A DNA stretch of 64,000 nucleotides from Paramormyrops kingsleyae (GCF_048594095.1 NC_132813.1:7180991-7244990); one strand, 5' to 3'. Positions 35,271 through 48,478 are shown, numbered from the stretch's first letter. A program made the numbers and translations. Notes: generated by a model from the sequence alone, not told the origin.

Positions 35271-38104
35271 GGCAGAATTTAGTGGAGAAACAACACACAC
35301 ATACAACAGCAAAGTTCTAGAATTACACATGCCAGTGATGGAACACGCCACAGAAGACACTGACCTTTGACCCCATGAAAGGTGGCAGGGTTCTGACCAC
35401 GGGATGTGGACCGGCCGTCTCCAAGGGTACCATGTCTCTGTCACCATTATGGGGAGAGCTTCAGCACTCGCCTGGGAACACGAAAGCAATACAAAGTTAA
35501 TTAACAGCTCTCTCACAAAATGGGCTGGATTTCTATCACTCAGAGACACAATAACAACAACAATAAAAAAAAACAATTCATGCATTATTATAATGTACAC
35601 ATTATAATCATTTATGTAATTAATGTTGCTAGACTGATTCACTGCTATAAATCAAAACAATAACCTTTTGGGATTCCATAAATGTTATTACGGCACACAA
35701 TATTTATGCTTAAAATGGGATAATACTAAAAAAAGAACAGCATAAAAAAAAGTCAGAGGAATCCTTAGAGATCCAGTGACATATATGCAGACAGAACGCC
35801 ATACAGACAGAGAAGACTGCACAAAGAGCAAATGTTTGGAAAGGCAGTTAATTTTATCCACAATAAAAATAGACACAAACTTATAAAGCCTTTATGCTGT
35901 CATAAAACTACAAAAAGATTTTGCTTTGACAGGCTGTACACCGTAAGCAATGTGACATACAGCCAATTATAAACGCCCACGCAGACTGGATATAAAAATA
36001 CAAATAAACACTCATTTGCAAATCCATTCTTTATAATAATAATAATAATCAAATTTCATATGCCTCTACAACCTTGTACTTGATAAGCAGTTGGAAGATG
36101 CTATTATAAAATCAGATACATTTAGGTTAATAATTCTAAATCCACAAAGCTGTACAGGAAAAGCAGTCTGACGATGAATCCATGGTCCTGTATTGGATAA
36201 TCGGTTGGACTATGGCCGGATAATTCCAAACATACAATACATTTAAAACAGGTTTACAAATGAATTGTTTTATTTAACAGATTTCACATTCTGATCATGG
36301 TTAAATACTCATCAATAACGGGAAAACTGTTATTGTGCAGAAAGTCTAAACTTAGTCGTTCAGTTGTCAAGAAGCTTGGTAATTGCGGATTTAAGACTTT
36401 GACACGTAATGATTTCCCATATCTGGAAAAAAAAAGAATACATTTTATCATGAATGCAATTTTTTTTTTTAACCTAGAATCATATTATTGTGTATCCACA
36501 GTAAGCAGAAACAAAAAATGCATTAACGAGCTGTAAACAGCACCGCCTGTCTGTCTCAGGGTACCATAACGGTAAGACAATGTGACTTTCAAACAGGCTT
36601 CACAGTCAGTGCAAAATCACATTAATGATCAATGTGGGGTGGAATTTCCTTTTAAACATCAAATAGAAACCAGAAACATAGCTAGAGATCAAGAGCAACA
36701 AGAGGAGATGCCAGAAGCACATATACACACCTAACTATGGTCTGTCATTTATTTATACGCTGTATGTATGACATCACACAGCGATCTCCGTGTATTTGCA
36801 GAAATGCAAGGCCAGCTATGTACTGACTAAGATCATGGTGCCCTGGAAGTAAAATCCCCTAGCTTGTGAGGCAACAATAACAAACACAGAATGCTGCACT
36901 TACATATCCTCCCTACAGTACGTTTCGTATGACGAGAAATTCGGTTTATTAATGGATGGCCTGGATACTGTAATTAGATCACGAAAACAGATATGTTAAG
37001 CATTAACTCAGGCATAATGGCTAATAAAGTCAGTGTGTGATTCCCGTGCGCATTCATCATGCATCGTTTTTAACCGTCTCACTATCATAACACCCTTCAC
37101 TTGATAATATAAAATAGCCATAGGTATACCGTCCTTAATCAAGATGGGAATGGCTAATTGTTTTCCTAAGATTTGTACTGATTACGACAGTACCAGTTTG
37201 ACAATTCAACGTAAGTACACCAATTACCAAGATTTAAACATCTAACATTTTAAAAGGTAATGCATAGACACAGCAATTTAAAGCCCTGAATGACCGAGGG
37301 GCTGCTATCAAATTAAACTGCACTATGTAACAATGGTCTTCATTTTGAAAAGGACACGCAAAATCACTCCGGCTGAATAGTAATCATTCACCACGCTGTG
37401 CCAAAGTTTTTAAATCGCCTTTCTTTGGCACTGGCAGCCTGCAGGCTAGCCTTGTGGAGTCGTTAATACCCTGCTAGCGTACCCTTAATGGCAGACAGAT
37501 AATTACAACCAGACAGTCGTTTGCCCCATATAATAATATTCCAATTAACACATTTCATTTGATCTAATGCTTTCACTGAAAACTGCTCAAGTCATGCAAG
37601 TGCGCCCAAATCCATGACACTATATAGATATGTATATTTCTATATGTTTAATTTACGTTATATAGAATAGACTACATTGATCACGATTAAAGCGGTTGCA
37701 TTTCACAAATTATTCATTCAATTAATGTATTATTGCGTCCCCGCCAAACTGCAGGTTAAAGCCAACTTACATCGCAGCACGTGGTCATACCTGGAACTAT
37801 CTATATTCTTTGAAAAATGGGCAGAAAACTTGCGCGCCGACCTAAAAAATTATTGTGTTAGCAGCTGTCATTGTAAGACAAGGCAATGTTTCTCGGCGAT
37901 CACTATGAGGGTTATTAATTAAATCACGCGCATATTCAGTGATGCCCAGTTACTTGTCTTTTGCATGGATAGGGGAATATCGCCCTTTCATATGTAGGTT
38001 TAAAAAACACAACGTAAAGGCGAATGTAACCAGCATTTACATCTGCGCACTGAATCTGAGCTCTGAATATTAATTAATTAAATAAATAACTAAATAAATA
38101 AATA
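35271..38104. other. AT-rich, possibly regulatory DNA upstream of wscd1
   Basis: Long AT-rich stretch almost free of recognised repeats. 36900-37660 has many homeodomain-type cores (ggctaattgttt, caccaattacc). The low repeat content suggests constraint but this was not tested. Confidence 0.3.
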
Positions 38105-38555
38105 GTCACGTTTTGACGCGCTCTGTGAACTGGTGTCAAAGGGAGACGCCAAAAACAGGCAGCGGACCCAGGAGCGCCTTCGGCTCAGAGCGCATGCGCG
38201 CAGAGCCCGATCGCCCGGCTTGAAAACAGCTGGGCTCTGAGGTCTGTGTACGGAGAGCAACGTGGGACTGCGAGGCGAGGGTACGTCGTGAGAACCGGGA
38301 CGTGCGGATTATCGCTGATCGAAATAAGAGAATGAAAGGAGGGATTAGTGACACGCAGGGAGGAAGTCAGGCACGCAGAGCCGCATCTACAGACTGATGC
38401 TGCGAGATCACTGTACAAGTACTCGCACGATCGCGACTGATGCTGGATTTTTTTATGTCAAACTTATAATACACCGGTGGCTCACTTAGTTTATGGATTT
38501 GTACTTGTTTTTCTTTGTCAGATTATCCCTGCCGAACTGGTTTCCTGTTGGAAAG
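38105..38555 (+). promoter_or_regulatory. Candidate distal promoter / first exon of wscd1
   Basis: A GC-richer, CpG-containing patch sits within AT-rich DNA about 10 kb upstream of the wscd1 start codon. It contains the palindrome gcgcatgcgc at 38190-38199, which matches the core of the NRF1 site typical of vertebrate promoters. A strong donor-like GAAAG/gtaagg lies at 38555/38556. An acceptor-like tttctttgtcag also lies just upstream, so the donor could instead belong to a small internal exon. Assignment to wscd1 is by position only. Confidence 0.3.
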
Positions 38556-41500
38556 GTAAGGGTGAAATCATGCATTTTTGGAGAAGTTTAGAATTTAATT
38601 TAAAGTTTTGTTCATTCCGTGATCACGACAGGAATATCGCTGTATTCTTACTATTATTCTGTACACAGTCTTTGCATAGTCTTCAGATTATTTCCCTCGT
38701 GCCTTACCATTTTCAGATACGACGTAAGTGGCTGTTTGTGAAACGCAGCGCGTAGCCAGCATAGGAGGGGGTCCCGACAGTGTCACGGCAGAGTACATGC
38801 TAACAAGTGCAGGAAAAGCACGTATAATAATTACTGTTAGGTTATTAAAATCATGCACACGATAATGCTATGGCCTGTTGCCATGCACGGCCCATTCCTG
38901 TTATTGTCAGAGGGGACACTTTGCACACCATACATACGCATATCAGGTGGAAACAATTTAAAGGTAAAACTGCTGTCTCTATATAAATAAACTGGCCGAT
39001 CCGACAACGATTCTATACTGAAGATTACCAACGCTGAAATCGTACATCTTTGTTTATGTTGCGCATTAAAATGATCTAGTTGAAAAAGACACAAAGCAAG
39101 TCAAGCTCAGCTATAAATAAACTACTTCTACTCCGCTTCCTCCCTTTAATCACCCTAACGTAATTTATAAGCGATTTTCACTGGTCTTATTTATTTACGG
39201 GTGACTTTTTGCGTGGCCATATTCCGAACAGACTCAGATGGCAGTAAAGAATACTGTATAGAAACGTAATGGGTCCGATTTCTCTGGAGCTTTTGATGTT
39301 AATCTGAAGAAAGGGGAATGGCTCGCTACATCTGAACGACAGTATTGGCGATTATATCTTGTGTTAATGTAAATGACCCCTAAGGCTGTCACGGTCCTGG
39401 TGGATGGGGGAGATTAACGCTACAGGTAGAACAATTAAGATGAGACCCCGCTCCCTCCCTTCCAAAAAAAAGTGATTCGAAATTAGAAAGTAAGATCAGT
39501 TTTTTTTCCAATTACAAACAGAAACGATACAGTAATGTATTCTCCCATAAATGTAGTGTTAGGGGGATTGCAGAAGCAGGAGTGGGATCGCTTTGCGGTG
39601 CCGTCTTGCCGGAAAGCAGCGCTTTAAACGGCCAAGCGCTCCCGAGGCGTTATAAACCCGGCGCTCATCAGCGACTTTTATCTTCACTTTAGCATCGCTG
39701 ATTCTGTTACTTTTTTATGCCTCTGGAAAATGTCGAGTGCCGCGGTATTTCTAGCAGACTGTAAAAAGTAAATGCGCTAAAGTGGCTGAACAAAATTTGA
39801 CATAAAACCGGTGGAGGACTATATGAGATACGTAAGCCTGGGAAAGACCCACATTTCCCGGTTTTAAGGAAAGCTTGTTTTTTTTTCTCACAGTAAAAAT
39901 ACTGCGTTTCTGCTGTAGGCCTATGTGTGTTAATAAAACCCAAATTAGTGCTTAAATGTTCTGCTTGAATGTTAGGATCATATTTATGTTCTTCTTCGAT
40001 TCTTTTTCATGAAATTTACTTAGGCTAAACAGTCTTGGTGTTTTTAATCTGTCCTTACGCACCAAACCGAAAGCACCACTCCGTCTGTATGCTGATTATT
40101 GATTCGTGCTGTCTTTGGTTCGCTCAAAGTGGGTTGTGCGGTACATGCTGTGTTGAGAGTTAAGTCTGCTTCTTTGAAGCCCCGTTCAGGACTAGAGTTG
40201 GTTTGGGCGTTTCTCCTGGACCCAGCAATGCCCCCACCTGAACTGGGCCGTCTCGAGAAGGACATCTCTCATAGACTGTGTAGCTCTGCTCACACCTGTC
40301 TTGGAGATGTCCTGTATATTATTACTGGTACCAAGATGACACACATTTTCTCCCTATTTCGCTGTAACCTCGGGGTCTGAGGTGCCTAGATTCCTAAATC
40401 GGTCTTGGCCTCTCACAGTAAAATGCAGTTTCATAATCCCGAATATTATATAGGTCTTGTTGCCCCAGCAGAGATCATGAACTTGTCTGTACACGGACAA
40501 ACGTGTCCGTGACAAAACATCTTGATTGAGGAAAAGAAATCGGTTGTAGGCTACGTTTTAAATGCCACGTACGTGGTAAAAATAGCATTTTGATGTCCGT
40601 CAGAATTCACCGAGGCGTCGACCCCTGATGCGCAGAGATTTTTCTGTCATGTCAAATCGAGTAGCTCTGGAACCACATCGCTGCAGTTTTTAAAGCCAAA
40701 AGCCGAAACGTAGGCCTACTACGGTAAAGAGGTGAACTCACCCATGTAGAACAAGGAGCATTCTTGCTCATTTGTGACTAATGCACTCGATGCTAACGCT
40801 TGTTAGAACCTCTTAAGTCGTTTCTCCTTCACGTTCATGTGCGCTAAGCATTCAGAGACAAGAATGTCACTATGCTGCTCACCAGGGCTGGCCGAGATCC
40901 TGCTTTCAGTCACAGATCAGGGATCATAATGCGTTAAGGTGGCTTTACTGTGGGATGCGTTCTGGCCGGAAGTCAAGCCGGGGTGACGGATACGTTTGGG
41001 ATGGCGGGAGCATCTACAGAAACGGAGATGTGAGTTTGAAACGGCCTTCCTGCATGTCAGCAGAGTGGCTAAAATTCTCATCAGAATAAGTGATTAAAGT
41101 GAGATGGTAGAACGTAAATTTCTGCATTATCATGGTGGGAGAAAATAATTAAAAATGCATTTAATTTAATTTCAAAGCCTTGGAATAAGTGAATGAATTT
41201 AAATAGGAAAAGTAAGGATGGAAAAAAAAATTGGTCATGAGTCTGACGATGGTAGAAAACAAGTTTTCAAGAGAGTCAGAAAGCGCACTGATGATGGAAG
41301 GTTCCAGAAGGGTTTTCGGTAGTCGCATTTTTGGCCGTATTGATGTATTTGCAGGACTGCTGGCCCTCTGGAAGGTTCTGCAGCTCGAGGTTCTGCCAGA
41401 GACTGGTCACACAGTGAATGTGGGAAATGATTTGGTTTGATTTCTCAGCGATCAGAACACGGCAGCAGGTCCGAGAAGCACTCCAGAGGTGTGACAGAAC

Positions 41501-41674
41501 AGACATCCAATCGTTTAAGCCTCACGCTGGGCATGCATGCGACCTCTCTCAACTCACTCAAACTCTACAAGTGAAAAAGAAAAAAAAAAGATGATACAAA
41601 AAAGTACTGGGGTTTTAGCTACTCTGGCAAAACTCCCCCGATGCATTTAAATGAAGTGATGAGATTTGGGGGTG

Positions 41675-41716
<42 letters not shown>

Positions 41717-44705
41717 GGAGGGGCCTATGAAATTCACAGATGTGGGGTTTATGTGTGCCAGATCTAGAGAATATGCATGCATGTGGACATGGTAATACTG
41801 TGCTTGTCCTGTAGGTGGTGCTCACAGCCCCCTGCCTTCTTTATTTGCCCCAGAAGGCCACCATGACGGAGTTCTGTGATGCCCAGCTCGCCCAGCTCGC
41901 CACGCCGGCTCCCCCTGCCTGCTTCCATTTTATTTTAGTGGTCAATAAAAGAGTGTGCAGGGGTTGGTGCTTTTGATCGTTTCGGCGGGCGTTTATCGAC
42001 CAGTTTTTAGTTCTAGTGGCTTGTTTATGGCCGCGCCGTAAATCCGCGAATGTAAATGTGCCTGGAGAAATACAAAGTATAAATAACTAAAGACAGTCCA
42101 TTTCCTAACAAAATTTTAATGCACCACTTAAAATATGTCCCTCCGCTCCTTCTCCGTGAGAGATCAGGCGCGCGGACACACCACCAGGTCGAGTGGGCCC
42201 ATCGAAACAGCCTGTGGATGGGGCTGATGGGTAATCTGGTTCCGACGATCGCCACGCATTGGATTGAGCGACTCAAACACGGAACCTTAGTCTTAGTGTG
42301 TGGCCTTATTTATCCGTTTAGCCTGTTGCAAATTACCCACGATGTTGTATCCGCTAAGAGGGGCTTCTTTCAGCTGGGTATTTGGAACGGCGTAAGGATT
42401 TTACGCTGAAAGCTGGCAGATAAGCAGGGAAAAGCCACACAAGAAGCTCGGTTCCGTCTCGGCGTCGTTCTCGCTTTTGAAAAGAAGTTTAGTTTGAAAT
42501 AAAGGAAAGGAACTGGAATGCATTCTTATGTAAATATCGGCTGCTCTTTTTAGCGCCACGGAGCTGGAAACTGAACAGGTCGGAGCGAAGTTCCCGTCTG
42601 AGTTCTTTAGCACAGGAAGAACCTCCAGCAACGACAAAAAAAACTGCTTTTTGGCCTTTAGCAAAATCTGATTAACATCAGCCCATGATAAATTTAGCTA
42701 CAATAGGTTGCTAGTGAAGCATTTTGAATTTGAAGAGCTGTTTTTTTCTTTCGAGCTACAGATGCTCAAAAAACTATCCATTGGACTGTTTTGTGCCACA
42801 ATGTTTCACTTGCTGCTTATTAATATTGATTCACTTTTACCTGCCATGTGAATCTCTAAAGGTAACACTCAGTGGTAAATCTGGAGCAAAATGTCTGTTT
42901 ACCTCCCTAAAAAGGATTCTGAAGACATTGAAGAGTAAAAAATGGCAAATTTGTAGCTCTTTGTTACAGTTTTAACAGCGTAGCTGAAGCCGGGGGCTCT
43001 CATCCTGAATGCAGACTAATTTTAAGAGGCCTAATTCGGAAGGGAGGTGGAATACAAACACCCCCCCCCCCCATTCCAGCACCTGGCTGGTAGGAGCCTT
43101 CTTTGGTCTAAGTTCTGCCCCTTCTGTTTAAACGCTGGTGCTGAATCACCTCAAATGTTACAGTAGACAGATTGGGAGCGCGGCAGGTTGGCACGGTGCC
43201 CCGAACCCTGGCCCACGTGCCTCGTGGCACTCTGGGCTGCAGCACCAGCTGCACCTGCAGCGCCATGACATGGCGGAGGAGGTGGGGGTGGGTAGGGGCA
43301 CCTTGGATGGGGAGGGCCGTAACAATGTCAGAAGCATCAGAGACTGTAGCAGCGAAAGGCTTCGCCGTGAAGCAGACGAGCCTCAGAGCGACGAACTGCC
43401 GTCAAGCAGATCTCAGCTTCAGCTTTAGGAAACGTCATTAAGGAGGAATGGTGTCTGATGAGGTCATTGTGCCAAATCTGTTCGCTCCTGCCATTTCTGC
43501 AATATCAACATCAACATTCCAGTTGGCGTCGGATCATGTGGACCTTGAACCTTGTAGGGTTAAGAGCAGAACATTAGCCAGTTAATTCATCAGTCCTTTA
43601 AAACTGGATTTCTGGCCGAGTGAATGGAGTCCTCATTCCTGGAGGGTCGTTTTCCTGTAAGATCCAGCTTCCCAAGGCAATCGAGGCGGCAGTGAGAGCT
43701 GGGAGAGCCACTCGAGTGGGCTTACAGAGAAAGGGATGAGAAAGTGGATTGTTGGTTGTGTGGTGAAAGAGAATGAGTACGGGGGGGGGGGAGACAGATC
43801 AAATATCAGCGTGCTGCCTGGCGTGGCCGGGGAATCAGAGGCAGAGGGAGGAGGATCGGACAGAGAGAGGGGGCTGAAGCGTAATCCCACATTTGCATTA
43901 GCAAACAAGTCTCGCCTAACCTTCTCAGGAAGAGATTTACAGAGTGTGCCCATGGAGCGCGGGGGGAGAGGGGAGTGGGGGGGGGGGGCAGAGAGGGTAG
44001 TACTCGATCAACGTAATCGAGCAGGGGGGTTAAACCTGCCTGCCAAACAGAGACCAACGGTGCTGTACACGGGGGGGCGGTTATTGGACAAGCGGACCCC
44101 AATCAGACAGACGTACGAGTTTGACTTCTCCTTTGTAAAAAAAAATTGATGCCACGCAGTACCCATCATCCACCTGGAGCACGCCATGGCTGTGTAACAT
44201 AGTCTGTTCATGGCCACTGTTGGCCAGAGGAGAGATTTAATCACTGGAGTGACTATGGGATCCCCCCAACCCCCCGAGATCTTTGACAGAATTCGAACCC
44301 TGGCACCGACCCAACATACCCAAATAGCCACCCCAGGAAGACATCCTGGTACCGTCACTGGGTTTAATGGTGTTTGCATGAACACAGGATGGGTTAAGTG
44401 TGTTTCCTCCATGGTCCTGCCCCTCCCTGGACTGAAGCCCAGAACCTACCAGGCCCTTAACTTTAATGCCACCTGCCATCCCAGGCGGTGCCGATTGATG
44501 ACAGAACCCACCACAGGGGCTGTCCAAGTAACGTGGCGGGATCCCTGAACATGGGCTAATTGCCGCAGTGCATGCTGGGGGATTCTGCGTGGGCCGGTAT
44601 TCGCAAGGTTTCGAAAATCCTCACCTAACAAATGACAACAGTTTCGGACTAACAAGCTAAGGGGCCAGATCACCCTGCCTGAGTTTTATCTGCAGCTGTG
44701 TCACC
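38556..44705. other. Upstream flank or first intron of wscd1
   Basis: If the 38.1 kb patch is the promoter, this is intron. 39590-39690 is GC-richer and contains gttataaaccc, a TATA-like site and an alternative promoter candidate. 43000-44050 has C/G homopolymers. No coding exon found. Confidence 0.3.
41678..41712 (+). repeat. (GA)n microsatellite
   Basis: About seventeen GA dinucleotides. Confidence 0.95.
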
Positions 44706-44850
44706 CCAAGGTGGGTAAGGACTCTGTGTCCGTAATCAGTAGGTCGCTAGTTTGAATCCCGGGGCCAGCAGACTGATGCTGCCTTTGGGGTTTCTGAGCA
44801 AAGCCCTTAATCCCTGGTTACTCCAGGAGTGCAGGATAAATGGCAAACAA
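44706..44850 (+). mobile_element. tRNA-derived SINE, partial copy
   Basis: It keeps box B (agtttgaatcccggggcc), the gagcaaagcccttaa body and a tail ggcaaacaaagcatt. The 5' end of the tRNA-like head is damaged. Confidence 0.65.
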
Positions 44851-45563
44851 AGCATTATTTCCCTTTAAGCATTTACTCTTTAATACACCCTAGTGTTCCT
44901 GATAAAATAACTAAATTTACCATTTTAAGGTCTGTCAGCTGATGGCGTATGGCGATGATTCACAGCCCCCCCCCCCCTCCCCAGAACTTATGGACTGAGG
45001 GCATTCAGGAGGACAGCAGTGACCCTTTAACCCCCCCCCCCCCCACACACACACACACAGGTGAATCTGTGCATTTATTGCTAAAAACAGACAAAGGGAA
45101 GGCATTTTTTTTGGCCATGAGAGTTACCCTTCAGATAGAAATTTCGACAGCTGTCAATAGGACTGTTAATCGTCTCTTTACAGCTTCTCGACAAGATGCA
45201 GTATTTTCAAATCAGTTTTCTTTTCTTCAGTGCAGGTGGTCACCAAAGGCAGCATAATCGAGGAGAATGAGCAGAACACAAGATCCCCGATTGTCAGCCT
45301 GCATGGCAAAGGCACTGAGATGCTATCGGGGGGGGCGGGGGGGGGTTGCTGCTGTCATCACCCAGTATTCGCCATCAGTTTGACTGGCGCTCTGAGCCAA
45401 GTCACGGCGTTCCTGTGGATTTTAGCGCATCGTCAAGGTAGCAAAAAGTACAACAAGGACCGTCTGCCGTGCCTCAGAAAGCAGTTTTTAGGACAGAGGC
45501 ACGGGATCCGCACCATAGCCAAGCTTGTAGCCTGTCGGACCACCTGGGTGTCTGCTGTCATTT

Positions 45564-45582
45564 TGTGTGTGTGTGTGTGTGT
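45564..45582 (+). repeat. (TG)n microsatellite
   Basis: About nine TG dinucleotides, with a second short (TG) run just downstream. Confidence 0.9.
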
Positions 45583-46337
45583 ACAGAGCATGTGTGTGTG
45601 CGTGTTAAGGGGCACGGTAGCAGCTAACAAACAGTGCATCCGAATGGCTCTGATTGGCTGAGACTCGCAGGGGCACGCTAGCAGCTAACGGGGCTAAAAC
45701 ATTACAGGACTGATTGACATTCCTGGGCAGCCTCGCTTCCCCCTTTTTTTCCCTCTGGAATGGAAAGGACCGATGCCCCAAGGCATTGTGGGGGCCAAGG
45801 ATGGCTGCCAAGGCAAGACCTGCAGGAAGGGGCTGGTGGGGGTGTGTGCAGGGAGGATTTGCACTTGCTGTTTGGTTAGACGCGGTTTATGTAGTGCAGT
45901 GCTCTGACAGGTGCGCGTCTGCCAAAGGGCTAATTACCTGTCCGGTAGATGCGAGTTTCCCACCGCAAGAGGGACGTCGTTGTGACAGGCTTCTGCTGAG
46001 AGAGCCCACCAATAGGCACGTTCCAGCTTCTAACAATCGTTATTAAAAAACAGTATTTATTACTCAATTGCAAATATGCCAGATGTCTGAATGGTGAGAC
46101 GCTTTGTGTCTGACAGGCTAGATGTTTCGTGGATTCACTCCGTTACCCCCAAAGCTGGCATCCCTAGTTTGCCTCAAGTGAAAAATGCCCCCCTTCATCA
46201 GCCCCCCCCCCCCCCTCCTTATTTACCTTCTCAGAACATTAATTAGGTCAGGGCAATCTCCCCATATGGTCTGTGCAGGTGCTGCCCGTCTGGGTCCTCA
46301 AGGATTTCTAAGTTGGAATCCTATCGACTTTCGGTTG

Positions 46338-46339
<2 letters not shown>

Positions 46340-46375
<36 letters not shown>
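46340..46375 (+). repeat. (TG)n microsatellite
   Basis: About eighteen TG dinucleotides. Confidence 0.95.
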
Positions 46376-46489
46376 AGTTGTCCCACTCGCACCAGAGACC
46401 CTGTCCAAGATCACTGGTTGTAAAATGTGTGGATGATGCTAGTTAGTGTCCATTGTACAATATCCTGAGATGTTTCTCTCCATGGGTGG

Positions 46490-46511
46490 GTGTGTGTGTG
46501 TGTGTGTGTGT
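46490..46511 (+). repeat. (TG)n microsatellite
   Basis: About ten TG dinucleotides, 115 bp after the previous tract. Confidence 0.95.
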
Positions 46512-47008
46512 ACTGGCAAATCAGGGCCCCGGATGTTGCTGACGGATGCAGTCCCGTGTGGCAATGAGCACACTTACTATTTCCGACTAGGTCATCTCAA
46601 ACCCATCATTATGCAGAAGAAAGATGAAGCTCATCAGTTCAATGCAGCCCCCCCTCCCCGCCCACCCATCGCACTCTCCCCCAAAGACATGTAACATGAG
46701 ATTACGGAACAAAAAATGAATCATTATGCAAACCCTTCTGGGTCTTACAAAGTGACACGGCAACATGTTTGCCACAACTTTCAGGGCGCAACTTGTTTGG
46801 GTGGCTTTTCTCCAAACCCTTTGGCCTTCCAGGGTGGTCACTGACGGCATGAACGAATTAATGAATGCCAGTGTCCCGTTATGCACAGGGGAGAAAGAGT
46901 CACGCTCAGCTGGGGGGGTGCCGCATGGGGGTTTTTCCACGTCGTAAGCAAGATTCAGTGGAACGAGAACTGGCTGGGCTGGGAGTTTTTATGCGCTCAG
47001 GAATTTCA

Positions 47009-47145
47009 ATGTGTGGCTCAGCGGGTCAGCACACTGTGCCTGTGATTGGAAGGTCGCTGGTTCAAATTTGAGTGATTTCAGCATTGAACCCCTGAGCAAA
47101 GCCCCCACCCTCCAAATACTCCAAGGCCTACAGTATATGACCTTG
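47009..47145 (+). mobile_element. tRNA-derived SINE, partial copy
   Basis: It shows gtgtggctcagcgggtca (box A region), ctggttcaaatttgag (box B region) and gagcaaagcccccac. It lies about 0.95 kb upstream of the wscd1 start region. Confidence 0.65.
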
Positions 47146-47799
47146 CTCTCTCAACGTGAGAAAACGTTACAGCAAAACCTGTGAGTCTGAATTATCATCT
47201 GCAGCCTCACTTAGGAGAAGCTGAGGTTACGCCTGTATACCAACAGTCTCTCCTCAGACAGAAGCTGACACTCTGAGAAGGAACAATTTAAGTAGTATAA
47301 ATTAGTGATTTGACGTACGCACACCTCTGGATCTTACACTGTTCATAGTTTTACGGGGCCGTGCGTTAAAGGCCGCTGTCGCTCCCACTTCCTGCTGGCC
47401 TCGTCCTCTGATGGAGCCCAAGCTCGTGGCTCGCCATGAAACTGGGCGAATTAAGAGGGATCAAGAAAGGTTTGTAATATGAGAATAAATTAGAGGTGGG
47501 ATTATGGGAGCTTTAATTAAAACCCGGCTCTTTGGAGGGAGTGCGTGCCGAGGAAGCGATGGAACAAACAAGGACGCTGCCTCCGGCCGCCGTGATGCTG
47601 GTGTGGGGGTGGGGGTGGGGGGGACCTGGGCTGGAGGAGGTTCCCGCCCTAATAGAGACATACGACCGCGGCATACGGTTGCCTGGCCCCCTCATATTTC
47701 TTACCTGTCTTGGCTCCCTTCCGTTTTATTGCCTTGAATAAACCACCGGAGAGGGATGAGCCTGGCCTGAGACCTCACTGCATTCCCTCTGCTCCTCAG
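47146..47799. other. Non-coding sequence directly upstream of the candidate 5' exon
   Basis: It contains a G-rich tract at 47604-47621. The pyrimidine tract at 47781-47799 forms the putative acceptor of the 5' untranslated exon. Confidence 0.35.
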
Positions 47800-47891
47800 G
47801 GCCGCGGCAGAACGATGTCGCTGTGGAGGTCACTGCCAGCCAGGGGGCAGCGTGGCACTGCTTGCTTCAGCCTTGGTCCATCACCATGCTG
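47800..47891 (+). other. wscd1: Candidate 5' untranslated exon of wscd1
   Basis: The segment is preceded by a good acceptor (cattccctctgctcctcag) and followed by a good donor (CTG/gtgagt). A further acceptor-like ttcctgttttaag ends at 48040, 47 nt before the start codon, so this could splice to the coding exon. It contains an ATG at 47814 that would open an upstream reading frame. The alternative is that the whole stretch 47800-48087 is one unspliced leader. Confidence 0.4.
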
Positions 47892-48087
47892 GTGAGTCTG
47901 ATCTCCCACCGTGGAATCTGGACCAGCCCTATTTAACCAGAAGGAGGCGGCGTGGATGTAGCTTAAACGGTATAACGAAGACGAAGCTCCATTATGGTGT
48001 GGATTTAGACTCCCCCCTGCCCGGGCCTTCCTGTTTTAAGCGAAGCTGTCCTATAAGGGGGCGTGGGGGTGTCAAGCAGAGAGGGGG

Positions 48088-48478
48088 ATGGCTAAGCCCT
48101 TCTACAGGCTGCAGCGCTTCCTGCGACGGACGCAGCTGTTCCTGCTCTTCTTGGGCGTGGCCTACATCATGGCGGGCAGTGTGCTGCTGCTGCAGCGGAG
48201 CAGCCTGGTGCTGTCCCAGCGCGGGGGCGGCGCCCTGCCCCCCTTGCCCTCCCTGCCCTCACCGCCTCGGGCCCTGGAGGCCCCTGCCTCGAGGCCCTTC
48301 CTCAGAGCGCCCCCCGGAGTGGACGAGATGCCTGACGGCAGGCCCGGCCCACGCTGGCTCGCATCCCGGAACCTGGAGATCCGGCGCCTGCGGCGGCGCT
48401 GGTTCCACAGCCTCATGAGCGAACGGGACACCCCCAGGGTGGATCACAGCCCCATGCAGCGGAAGGTCCACCACAAAG
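48088..48478 (+). CDS. wscd1: wscd1 coding exon 1: cytosolic tail, membrane anchor, stem
   Basis: Encodes residues 1-130 plus one nucleotide. It starts MAKPFYRLQRF, with a basic tail (RRT at 13-15), a hydrophobic anchor at about 16-35 and a Pro/Arg-rich stem. The segment ending RRRWFHSLMS matches the juxta-WSC stem of vertebrate WSCD1. The exon ends AAAG before the donor gtcagt. GC content is clearly higher than in the flanks. The reverse strand is also open here, which I treat as a composition effect. Confidence 0.95.

Larger units (their letters stand above)
44851..47008. other. Non-coding; simple repeats and C runs
   Basis: It holds C runs at about 44970, 45031-45044 and 46201, several TG tracts, and no coding exon. 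Open frames of 80-143 codons are built partly from these repeats. Confidence 0.4.

Noticed and set aside
43238..43264. Possible REST half-sites (cagcacc ... cagcgcc) with wide spacing
   Set aside because: The right half lacks the expected gga before cagcgcc and the local DNA is CAG-rich, so chance is likely.
47852..48418. 188-codon + strand frame overlapping wscd1 exon 1
   Set aside because: It is an out-of-frame shadow of the GC-rich first coding exon (Cys/Ser/Pro-rich translation); the WSCD1 frame is the one with homology.
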